From: an uncultured Cocleimonas sp.
GTDB lineage: Bacteria > Pseudomonadota > Gammaproteobacteria > Thiotrichales > Thiotrichaceae
DNA: 13,054 nt
Direction of reading: 5' to 3'
Assembly (NCBI GenBank): GCA_938041705.1
Contig: CALISP010000121.1
Coordinates: 1 to 13,054, forward strand
Both the position numbers and the translations under genes were made by a program. This document shows positions 6,100 through 13,054 of the stretch, one piece after another (the first letter of the stretch is position 1; each line of letters starts with the position of its first letter). The notes below the pieces were generated by a model that saw only the letters and a list, made by a program, of their open reading frames with translations, was not told where the DNA came from and did no database searches.

Positions 6100-6840
6100 T
6101 TACTTGTTAATATCAAACTCAATTCGTAATCCTAAGTGATCAGAAGGTCGTTCATTTATAGTAGCAATATTCTTTTTAGCAAAGGTTTCGAATTTTGTTG
6201 TGGTTAATTGATGAGTCCATACTCTGTCGAATCGACTTTTAGCGCTTTCTGACTGCCACGTTATACGATGTGCTTCAGGTGATCCGACGATAGTCCAAGC
6301 ATCTTGGATTTCGTTTTTATCAATAATTTCCCATTCTTCTTTTCGTAAGTTTGTATCTCCAGCAAAAATACAAGGACCGCCCTTTTGCATTTCTTCTAAA
6401 ATAAACTTAGCCTGTTCTATGCGCATATGTTTACCGGGCTTCATACTTTCTAAATGAGCAGTCATAACCGTTAAACCATTCAGTTTAAGTGTTGTTAAAC
6501 CTCGGCCTTGTTCGCTATATTCAAAAGACTCGTAACTGGCATCAATCTCTTGATTAGGTTCTGTTTTACGCACTGCAATTACTTCAAAATAAGACCGTTC
6601 AGAAGGTTCTTTCGGAAAAACAGAAAAACCAGCTGCTTTTAAGTGGGGTAAAACATGCGCATGATAACTGCGTTCGACGACTTCTTGTAAAACGATGATA
6701 TCAGGTGAATTAGGTTTAAAGCCTTCGACAACCGCTTCTTCGATAGGAGCACCCAACAATATTTGGAACATTGCCGCTTCCGTGCGAACGTCTAAATTAC
6801 GATCTTCAAGGCCGTTTAGGTTCCAACTAATGAGCTTCAT
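6100..6840 (-). CDS. TDP2-like endonuclease/exonuclease/phosphatase-family protein
   Basis: This 246-residue protein has the full catalytic set of the Mg-dependent EEP nuclease family in order: SWNLNG (5-10, Asn7), LQEV (51-54, Glu53), AHLES (128-132, His129), GDTNLR (161-166, Asp162 and Asn164), RFDRVW (203-208) and SDHLGL (233-238, Asp234 and His235). HLES, GDTNLR and SDHxGL are the motif forms of tyrosyl-DNA phosphodiesterase 2, which in animals removes topoisomerase tyrosine adducts from DNA 5' ends. Bacterial members are less studied, and phosphodiesterase activity on DNA ends or other phosphoesters is inferred. There is no signal peptide, so it is cytoplasmic. GGGAAAA upstream of the ATG is a modest ribosome site. 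It follows the asparaginase-like gene by 85 nt and may share its transcript. Confidence 0.85.
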   Translation of the reverse strand: MKLISWNLNGLEDRNLDVRTEAAMFQILLGAPIEEAVVEGFKPNSPDIIVLQEVVERSYHAHVLPHLKAAGFSVFPKEPSERSYFEVIAVRKTEPNQEIDASYESFEYSEQGRGLTTLKLNGLTVMTAHLESMKPGKHMRIEQAKFILEEMQKGGPCIFAGDTNLRKEEWEIIDKNEIQDAWTIVGSPEAHRITWQSESAKSRFDRVWTHQLTTTKFETFAKKNIATINERPSDHLGLRIEFDINK

Positions 6841-6925
6841 TAATAATTTTCCCAGGGTTTAATGATGTTTTGTGTTTCGGATACAAAGAAAACCACTAAA
6901 AGTAAGGGGGTATTTTATAAGCCAA

Positions 6926-7411
6926 TTAAATACTTTGAAATTCAGCCAACTCTCTATTTTTGATAACTTTATCGTAGTCAAATACAGTGCCATTCATTGC
7001 GATATAAACACCTGTAGTTTTGATTTGAGCCGTTGCTAATGCAAACCCCATATTGAAGGGAGCATCAGAGTGCTTGAATACATAAGGAATCATTGCCCCT
7101 ACGAGAACGATAGTTTTATCCATATGTTCATGTGCTAACTTAATCGCAGTCTCTACCATTGTGTCTGTGCCGTGAGTTATTACTATTTTAGAAGCACTGG
7201 TTGTTTTACATGCTTTTACGATTATCTCTCTGTCTTCATCAGTCATATCAAGACTGTCTTTCATCATTAGTTGTTGCACAGAAATATCTGCACGATCTCT
7301 TCCTACAGCCAATAGCTCTGGCATGTGAGTTTCAATGAAATTCAATTCGCCATTAAACTCATTATAGTTCTTGTCGATTGTACCGCCAGTTAGGAGTAAT
7401 TTAGTATGCAT
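6926..7411 (-). CDS. Single-domain asparaginase-like protein
   Basis: A 161-residue protein matching only the N-terminal domain of L-asparaginase (full enzymes are about 330 residues). It retains the nucleophile motif TGGTID (8-13, Thr11), the second catalytic motif HGTDTM (80-85, Thr82 and Asp83) and GAMIP (105-109). The C-terminal domain that completes the usual active-site dimer is absent. This is not a fresh truncation: the protein ends cleanly at AEFQSI, and short asparaginase-domain proteins of about 160 residues ending near KNRE are known in proteobacteria. Their activity is not established, so amide hydrolysis should not be assumed. The ATG has a good ribosome site (GAGGG, 8 nt before). 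Three AT-rich direct repeats lie upstream. Confidence 0.85.
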   Translation of the reverse strand: MHTKLLLTGGTIDKNYNEFNGELNFIETHMPELLAVGRDRADISVQQLMMKDSLDMTDEDREIIVKACKTTSASKIVITHGTDTMVETAIKLAHEHMDKTIVLVGAMIPYVFKHSDAPFNMGFALATAQIKTTGVYIAMNGTVFDYDKVIKNRELAEFQSI

Positions 7412-7444
7412 TGTTAAGTCCCTCGAGGTGTTTGAATTTCATGA

Positions 7445-7487
7445 TTTATTAGCTAGAGTTTTATTAGCTAAAAAGTTTTATTAGTTA
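7445..7487. repeat. Three short AT-rich direct repeats upstream of the asparaginase-like gene
   Basis: TTTATTAGCTA occurs at 7445-7455 and 7460-7470, with a one-base variant TTTATTAGTTA at 7477-7487, a spacing of 15 to 17 bases. They lie 34 to 76 bases upstream of the asparaginase-like start codon, in the 166-base gap after the ABC transporter genes. The position suits binding sites for a regulator, or low-complexity drift in AT-rich DNA. Confidence 0.55.
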
Positions 7488-7577
7488 AAGCTATATTGAT
7501 TTTGTTGCTAGCGAGTTTATACATTAAGTGCATTTCTATCAATTAGCCATGACTTTTTGATTTGACTTAAATTTCCA

Positions 7578-9290
7578 TTAAAATGATAAGGCACTATCTA
7601 GTCGAGGAACTGCAGCAATAAGCTTTTGAGTATAAGCATTTTGAGGATTACCACAAACATCAGTTGTCAAACCTTGCTCGACAACTTTACCTGATTTCAT
7701 GACGATGGTTTCATCGCATAAATATTCCACCACAGCGATATTATGAGTGATGAATAGCAAGGTTAAGTCTCGTTGTTTTCTGATTTCTAATAGTAGTTGT
7801 AATACTTCTGCTTGAACGGATACATCTAGAGCGCTGGTAATTTCATCACAAACAATAAACTCAGGATTCAAGGCTAATGCTCGAGCTAAACCAATCCGTT
7901 GACGTTGCCCACCAGAAAACTCATGAGGATATCGCCATAAAAAATCTCGTTTCAATTGTACTGCTTCCATAACCTCCGCAGCCAGTTCTAAGCGTTCTTC
8001 ATCGCTGTTACCGATACCATGAACTTGCATTGGTTCAGTAATCGTTTTTGCAATTAGTAAGCGAGGATTAAGAGATGACTGCGGATCTTGAAAAGATATC
8101 TGCATCTTTTTTCGCCAGGGTTTCATTTCTTTTTCTGATAAGCCTACAAGTTCATTGCCAGAAATCTTCACGCTACCACGCGTTGGTTTTTGTAGCTGTA
8201 AAATAGCTCTACCTAAGGTAGTTTTGCCACTTCCAGATTCACCTACCAAAGCAACAATTTTGCCTTGATGTATGTCTACAGAAACATCATCTACTGCGCG
8301 CACATGGTCAACAACGCGTTGAAACACACCTTTACGAATAGGGAAGTAGACATCAAGGTTTTTAGTTGTGACTAGTGCTTCTGTTTTCGTATATTCAACA
8401 TCTCTTTTGGGTAAGTTTTCAGGTACAGCAGCTAATAATTTCTGACTGTAAGCATGTGTTGGTTTTCGAAGTACTTGTTTGGTTTCGCCGAACTCAACCA
8501 ATTTACCTTGTTTCATTACGCCGACTTTATCGGCAACTTGCGCGACTACTCCAAAGTCATGAGTGATGAATAAAATACTCATGTTTTTGCGTTGTTGTAA
8601 CTCTCGCATCAATTTGAGTACTTCGGCCTGCACAGTGACGTCTAAGGCTGTGGTAGGCTCATCTGCAATCAATAAATCCGGCTCACAAGCAAGAGCCATT
8701 GCAATCATTATGCGTTGTCTTTGTCCGCCAGAGAGTTGATGCGGAAAATTATTGAAACGGCTTTCTGCGTCTTTTAATTTTACGTCCTCCATTGCTTTGA
8801 TGGCACGGGCTTTGGCAGACTCTTCAGCCATTTCAGGATGATGAAGAAGTAAGGCTTCCATGATCTGTTCACCTACGCTGGCAACAGGGTTCAAAGAAGT
8901 CATTGGTTCTTGAAAGATCATCGCTATGCGCGAGCCACGTATCTTGTATAGCTGTTCGTTTTCTAGCTCAAGCATATTGACGTTTTCGAATACAGCTTTC
9001 TTGTCTAATCCAAGCTCAGTCTGTTTGCGCCAATTGAAGAGTATTTTACCGTTTGGGTGACTACTTATTTTTTCTGGTAGAAGTTGAATGATGGATAAAG
9101 CCAATATTGACTTACCACTACCAGATTCACCGACCAAGCAAAAGGTTTCACCTTTTTTTATAGTTAAATCAACACCATCAACTGCTTTGATAATTTCATT
9201 ACCAGTATTGAGATGCGTCGAGAGATTTTTTATCTCAACTAAAGTCTCTTGTTGGCTGTCGTGGTTGCTGTTTTCGCTTTCAGAACTCAT
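7578..9290 (-). CDS. Peptide ABC transporter, fused double ATP-binding protein (YejF-like)
   Basis: This 570-residue protein carries two complete ABC ATPase domains, like YejF and other fused Dpp/Opp ATPases. Domain 1 has Walker A GESGSGKS (54-61), signature LSGGQ (186-190), Walker B LLIADEP (206-212) and switch His244. Domain 2 has Walker A GESGSGKT (350-357), FSGGQ (458-462), Walker B FIVCDE (478-483) and His516. Each is followed by the oligopeptide-type C-terminal stretch (AYSQKLLAAVP at 280-290, AYTQKLIAAVP at 552-562). All catalytic residues are present in both halves. It works at the cytoplasmic face, powering uptake through the two permeases encoded upstream. Its ATG overlaps the stop of the preceding permease gene as ATGA, indicating coupled translation. 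Substrate is probably oligopeptides, not provable here. Confidence 0.92.
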   Translation of the reverse strand: MSSESENSNHDSQQETLVEIKNLSTHLNTGNEIIKAVDGVDLTIKKGETFCLVGESGSGKSILALSIIQLLPEKISSHPNGKILFNWRKQTELGLDKKAVFENVNMLELENEQLYKIRGSRIAMIFQEPMTSLNPVASVGEQIMEALLLHHPEMAEESAKARAIKAMEDVKLKDAESRFNNFPHQLSGGQRQRIMIAMALACEPDLLIADEPTTALDVTVQAEVLKLMRELQQRKNMSILFITHDFGVVAQVADKVGVMKQGKLVEFGETKQVLRKPTHAYSQKLLAAVPENLPKRDVEYTKTEALVTTKNLDVYFPIRKGVFQRVVDHVRAVDDVSVDIHQGKIVALVGESGSGKTTLGRAILQLQKPTRGSVKISGNELVGLSEKEMKPWRKKMQISFQDPQSSLNPRLLIAKTITEPMQVHGIGNSDEERLELAAEVMEAVQLKRDFLWRYPHEFSGGQRQRIGLARALALNPEFIVCDEITSALDVSVQAEVLQLLLEIRKQRDLTLLFITHNIAVVEYLCDETIVMKSGKVVEQGLTTDVCGNPQNAYTQKLIAAVPRLDSALSF

Positions 9291-10492
9291 CCAACAACAC
9301 CTGCTTTCTTAGCCAATTGTGGGTCAATGGCATCACGCAAGGCTTCACCCATTAAGTTATAAGCGAATACAGTTAGAAAGATAGCACCACCAGGGTAAAC
9401 CGCCATCCACCAATTAAAGGTTGATGATTGCACGGCTTGATTCAGCATTTGTCCCCATGAAGGTGCGCCCACTAATCCAAGGCCTAAAAAGCTCAAGGTA
9501 GCTTCTGCAAGAATTGCTGATGCCACACCAAAACTAATGCCTACCAATAAAGGTGCTATACCGTTAGGCAACATGTGTCGGAATAGAATTGAGCGTAAAG
9601 GTAAGCCACTGGCAATCGTTGCTTGAACAAAATCCATTTTTCTTAAGCGTAAGAACTCTGCGCGAATGTAGCGAGCGTATCCAGACCAACTGGTCAGACC
9701 AATAATCACCATCATGATATAAATACTACGACCAAAGAAGGCAACGAAAGTGAGTAATAAAAATAAGGTAGGAATGGATTCGAAAATTTCAACTAGACGC
9801 ATTCCAAGCATATCGACAATGCCTGAAAAATAGCCCATCAAACCACCGATAATGACGCCAATAAACATTCCAATACCAGTAGCAATAAAGCCTATACCCA
9901 AAGCGATTCGTGATGCATGAATCATTCTGCTAAGGACATCGCCACCATTTTCTTCAGTACCCATCCAATGTGTGTATTGCGAGTTTTCTAAAGGTGCTTC
10001 AAGTGGTTGAGCGTTTGAATCTCTTAAATAATCTTCAGGCGCATAGGGAACAGGGGGCATTACAACCCAATCATAATTGGTATTTTTTAGGTCTTCTCGA
10101 AAATCTGAATACACTACATTTTGTTGTTCGATAATAAACTGTTTGCTGACAATCGTAGCCCCTACAAGAGTGATGATTAGCATCAAGAATAGAGTTTTAA
10201 GCGAGTGCCTTAATGGACTTAAAAAGAGAATAATCAATGCAAAAAATGCGACCAATACAATAATATCTTCGACGCTTAAATAGCGTAGAACGGGTGCTGA
10301 TATTTCTCCATTTAACTTCACTAACAAAGGCATGCTATTCGCTAAAAAGGGGGCGAATACTGCAGCAATTGTTAATAAAGCCACCCAGAATAATCCAATT
10401 CTAGCTCCCCAGCCCGAGAATGTATGCTTAAGCACACGGCGCAAAAATCCAGAAGATCTATGTTTTACTTTAGTCGTTGTTTCCATGTTCAT
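9287..10492 (-). CDS. Peptide ABC transporter permease, OppC/DppC-like, with extra membrane segments
   Basis: A 401-residue inner-membrane permease of the DppC/OppC type. The conserved core is present: TM1 at about 33-50, HWMGTEENGGDVLSRMI (175-191), membrane spans between about 195 and 270, the ATPase-coupling EAA loop (about 279-310, with ASGLPLRSILFRHMLPN), and ILAEATLSFLGLGL and SWGQML near the end. The usual length is about 300. Here roughly 100 extra residues lie between TM1 and the GTEENGGD region, including two further hydrophobic spans (about 76-93 and 101-118) and a loop. The ATG at 10492 follows AGGGGG, about 10 nt before, which overlaps the stop of the preceding permease gene. A second ATG at 10486 is less well placed. 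Stop overlaps the ATPase start. Confidence 0.9.
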   Translation of the reverse strand: MNMETTTKVKHRSSGFLRRVLKHTFSGWGARIGLFWVALLTIAAVFAPFLANSMPLLVKLNGEISAPVLRYLSVEDIIVLVAFFALIILFLSPLRHSLKTLFLMLIITLVGATIVSKQFIIEQQNVVYSDFREDLKNTNYDWVVMPPVPYAPEDYLRDSNAQPLEAPLENSQYTHWMGTEENGGDVLSRMIHASRIALGIGFIATGIGMFIGVIIGGLMGYFSGIVDMLGMRLVEIFESIPTLFLLLTFVAFFGRSIYIMMVIIGLTSWSGYARYIRAEFLRLRKMDFVQATIASGLPLRSILFRHMLPNGIAPLLVGISFGVASAILAEATLSFLGLGLVGAPSWGQMLNQAVQSSTFNWWMAVYPGGAIFLTVFAYNLMGEALRDAIDPQLAKKAGVVG

Positions 10493-10507
10493 ATCTTTAG
10501 CGCCCCC

Positions 10508-11887
10508 TTATTCATAAGACACCCGTGGGTCAACAATGGTATAGAGGAAATCAGCAATCAAATAACCAATTAGGGTTAAGAAGCCACTGATTAAAGTGAT
10601 GGATAAAATCAATTCTCTGTCACGTCCTTTTACCGCATCTAGAGCGAGTTTGCCCATCCCATCAATACTAAATATGGATTCAACTATAAGAGAACCTGCT
10701 AGCAAACTAGGCAATAAACCAGCAGTTACCGTAATTAAAGGCATCAAACTATTTCTAAAAACATGTTTCCATAACACATCACTTTCACTGACTCCTTTAG
10801 CGCGTGCGGTACGTGCATAATCAGCTTGTAAGTTTTCTAATATAGATGTTCTAGTTAGTTTCGCTAAAAAGGCAAAGCCACCATAGGAAAGCGTAATTAC
10901 AGGTAATATCAAGTGCCAAATACGATCAAATAAGAAGCCTCGCACCAAAGGCTCATCGATCATATTGAAAGCAATCACTAAACCTATTCCTGCGCCAAAC
11001 ATACCGAGTCCCCCAATTCTAAATACTGGGAAATCAGTCCATGCTAATAAAGCCAAAGTAGCAGCACCAAGCAAAGGTAAGAATATTTGATTGATGAGCA
11101 AGGTTTCTGGATGCGCATTCGACATGGCTAAACCTATTCCAGCGCCAATGATCGTGGCAATGAGTATACGGATATTACGCTTTTGCCAGAAAGCTAAGCT
11201 CACCATTCCAACGGCACCTAAAGACATGCCAAGGAAAACTTTGAATACAGATAAATAACTTAAACCTGTCGGCATAAAAGTCATATCTAAAGCTTCACGT
11301 TCACTCAAACCTGATGTGGGGAACCATTGCCAATGCTGCACATTAGCGAAAAAACCGATGAGCAAAACACCCGCTAGCATTGATGGAATCGACCACAAGG
11401 CGAGCAAGGACACACTGGAGGCGACATCAAAGCGTCCACCTCGATCGGTGGCTGCTTTCACACCGATTATGATTGAGATGATATAGATTAATGGAATGGT
11501 GATGACATTAAGTAATAGGGTGATTGGAAGTCGTTCTTTGATAAGCTCCGATACGCCGCGACCATAATTAAAACTTTGTCCTAAATCTGAGCCTTTGGTA
11601 AATGAGAATTTGCCGAAGTTGTTTTCATCATCCAGCTCAAAACCAATAGGAGAAATATTATTTAACCAGCGAAGATATTGAACTGGAGCAGGGTCATCTA
11701 AACCATAGCGTTTATTATAATAATCTTCTAAAGCTTTACGTTCGGCGGGCTTCATGTCCAAGCCGCCAGTGAGTGACTGGGCACTAATGCCACCAGGGGC
11801 AGCCGCCATAACTGAAAAGACCAATATTGTGATTCCTAATAATGTAGGAATCATTAATAACAAACGGCGAATAATATAAGCTAGCAT
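10508..11887 (-). CDS. Peptide ABC transporter permease, OppB/DppB-like, with a large membrane insertion
   Basis: A 459-residue inner-membrane permease of the DppB/OppB type, against a usual length of 300 to 350. The N-terminal TM1 (about 7-28) and RYGLDDPAPVQYLRWL (60-75) are typical. The C-terminal half has LILPVITLSYGGFAFLAKL (326-344), the EAA loop (about 354-385, with ARAKGVSESDVLWKHVFRN) and FSIDGMGKLALDAV. Between FPTSG (189-193) and the LILP motif, where ordinary members have a short stretch, lie about 130 residues with roughly four more hydrophobic spans (about 213-233, 239-256, 264-283, 291-310). The frame is intact throughout, so this is a genuine insertion. The gene starts 12 nt after the binding-protein stop, with a weak ribosome site (TAAGA). 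Confidence 0.9.
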   Translation of the reverse strand: MLAYIIRRLLLMIPTLLGITILVFSVMAAAPGGISAQSLTGGLDMKPAERKALEDYYNKRYGLDDPAPVQYLRWLNNISPIGFELDDENNFGKFSFTKGSDLGQSFNYGRGVSELIKERLPITLLLNVITIPLIYIISIIIGVKAATDRGGRFDVASSVSLLALWSIPSMLAGVLLIGFFANVQHWQWFPTSGLSEREALDMTFMPTGLSYLSVFKVFLGMSLGAVGMVSLAFWQKRNIRILIATIIGAGIGLAMSNAHPETLLINQIFLPLLGAATLALLAWTDFPVFRIGGLGMFGAGIGLVIAFNMIDEPLVRGFLFDRIWHLILPVITLSYGGFAFLAKLTRTSILENLQADYARTARAKGVSESDVLWKHVFRNSLMPLITVTAGLLPSLLAGSLIVESIFSIDGMGKLALDAVKGRDRELILSITLISGFLTLIGYLIADFLYTIVDPRVSYE

Positions 11888-11899
11888 CGTCTTAGTGTT

Positions 11900-13054
11900 C
11901 TACTGTGTGTATTTTTGCATATTTTTAGGAACATAAACTTCCAACGGTAAAAAGCTTTTATTTAATCCCAATTTAGTTAGCTTTAAATTTTTAAGACGTT
12001 TATCCAAAAATGCTAATGATTTGCGACGGAATAAAAAAGTATAGGGTTGATCTTCATACATCAATGCTTCAGCCTGCTGCCAAAGTGGCATACGTTTATC
12101 TGCATCTACTGTTTTACGTGCTTCGTCTATCAATTTATCTAAGTCAGAGTTTTTATAGTTTATAAAGTTATCACCGTTAGTTTTAGCTTGAGAGCCGTGA
12201 AACATTTGGAAAATATCAGTCTCAATTCCACTGGTCCAACCTAAAGTAATAGCTTCAAAGTCTTTCTTATCTAAAAGTTCAATCATTACAGGCCATTCTT
12301 GCGGTGTAGGAATTAACTTTACGCCTGCTTTTGCATAGAGATCTTTTATTAATAAGATCATTCGCTGTGTATCTTCATTGCCTTGGAAATAAGTCAGTTC
12401 AAATTCAAAAGGTTCTCCAGCTTCATTTTCAAGAACACCGTTATTATCTCTATCTTCAAACCCAACTTCTTTAAGTAATGCTTTGCCTTTCTCTAGATCA
12501 TAAGCACGGGGACTTAGAGTAGGATTATGTTGCTTAGAACGCGGACTGAAAGGACTAATAGCCGTTTCTCCATAACCTAAAAAGATATCTTTATTAACAC
12601 GATCACGATCAATCAAGTAGGTCATCGCTTGTCTTACACGCTTATCTGCAAATAAAGTAGCTTTACCTTTTCTTTCCTGATTCCAACCTATGTATGAATA
12701 ACCAACTACCGGTGGCATATATTCAAATTGATGACTTTTATCTGTGATTTGCTTATCTTTTTTGAGTTTTTCGTACTCGATAGGGCGTGCGCCATAAGCA
12801 TCTATGTCACCGTTTCGATAAGTTGTTAAACGAGCACTAGCATTTTGAATAACGCGCCATAAAATACGATCTTGAGGGGGTTGTACATCTCCCCAATAGC
12901 GTGAGTTTCTGATCAATTCAACATTACCATTATCAGGAGTCCACCCTTTAGGGTCGGCTAATTGATAAGGTCCCGTACCCATCAGTAAACCTTTAGAGTC
13001 ATTAAAGATTTGTGGGGTATCTAAGTATTCTTTATAAAAATGTTCTGGAATTAC
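11900..13054 (-). CDS. Peptide ABC transporter substrate-binding protein, family 5 (5' end outside window)
   Basis: The reading frame stays open to the right edge. The 24 codons before Met at 12982 read on without a stop (VIPEHFYKEYLDTPQIF and onward into LLMGTGPYQL), so the true start and signal peptide lie outside. About 384 C-terminal residues are present. GTGPYQL followed by a NxRYWG-type segment, the RLTTYRNGDIDAYG stretch, RVRQAMTYLIDRDRV with the FLGYGETAISPFSP segment and FNPTLSP-like RSKQHNPTLSP are typical of family 5 extracellular solute-binding proteins (OppA/DppA type). The C-terminus ends in a normal way (LEVYVPKNMQKYTQ). As first gene of the operon seen here, it would deliver peptides or a related ligand in the periplasm to the two permeases. 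Ligand specificity cannot be read from the sequence. Confidence 0.9.
   Translation of the reverse strand, partial: VIPEHFYKEYLDTPQIFNDSKGLLMGTGPYQLADPKGWTPDNGNVELIRNSRYWGDVQPPQDRILWRVIQNASARLTTYRNGDIDAYGARPIEYEKLKKDKQITDKSHQFEYMPPVVGYSYIGWNQERKGKATLFADKRVRQAMTYLIDRDRVNKDIFLGYGETAISPFSPRSKQHNPTLSPRAYDLEKGKALLKEVGFEDRDNNGVLENEAGEPFEFELTYFQGNEDTQRMILLIKDLYAKAGVKLIPTPQEWPVMIELLDKKDFEAITLGWTSGIETDIFQMFHGSQAKTNGDNFINYKNSDLDKLIDEARKTVDADKRMPLWQQAEALMYEDQPYTFLFRRKSLAFLDKRLKNLKLTKLGLNKSFLPLEVYVPKNMQKYTQ

Noticed and set aside
6926..7411. Asparaginase-like gene as a truncated pseudogene
   Set aside because: The frame is clean with a good ribosome site and natural end, and short single-domain homologues of this size are known.
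7500..7560. Promoter for the asparaginase-like gene (TTGATA and TATAAA on the minus strand)
   Set aside because: The spacing is only about 15 bases, and such matches are expected by chance in AT-rich DNA.

Overview
The window is AT-rich bacterial DNA whose proteins look gammaproteobacterial: a GcvA-like LysR regulator, a double-ATPase oligopeptide ABC transporter of the YejF type, and a short asparaginase-like protein of the kind found in gammaproteobacteria. This placement is an inference from protein character only. There is no rRNA, tRNA, insertion sequence, phage gene or CRISPR array. The DNA reads as ordinary chromosome with one accessory-looking block.

Left part (1-1988, minus strand): the first 25 codons of a secreted protein run off the left edge, preceded in the same direction by a complete periplasmic YHS-domain protein. 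The two N-termini are alike, so this looks like a tandem paralogue pair. A 440-base gap follows. It holds a candidate small RNA of about 110 nt on the minus strand, with a C-rich anti-Shine-Dalgarno motif and a terminator, and a long hairpin just after the LysR stop codon.

Centre (1989-6080, plus strand): diverging from the LysR gene is a CobS-like AAA+ ATPase gene, then a CobT-like VWA/MIDAS protein gene. No cobN or other cobalamin gene is visible. Next come an unrecognised soluble 177-residue protein and a small single-span membrane protein with a very basic tail. A bidirectional terminator closes this block. CobS and CobT homologues normally work together as an ATPase plus MIDAS chaperone on a metal chelatase. 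Here the partner is unknown, which makes this the most interesting part of the window.

Right part (6100-13054, minus strand): reading in the direction of transcription, a peptide-type ABC transporter operon enters from the right edge. It encodes a family 5 substrate-binding protein (start outside the window), an OppB/DppB-like permease, an OppC/DppC-like permease and a fused double ATPase. Junctions are 12 nt, 15 nt and an ATGA overlap. Both permeases carry extra membrane segments beyond the usual family plan. Downstream lie a single-domain asparaginase-like gene and a gene for a TDP2-like endonuclease/exonuclease/phosphatase-family protein, the latter ending convergently with the central block.
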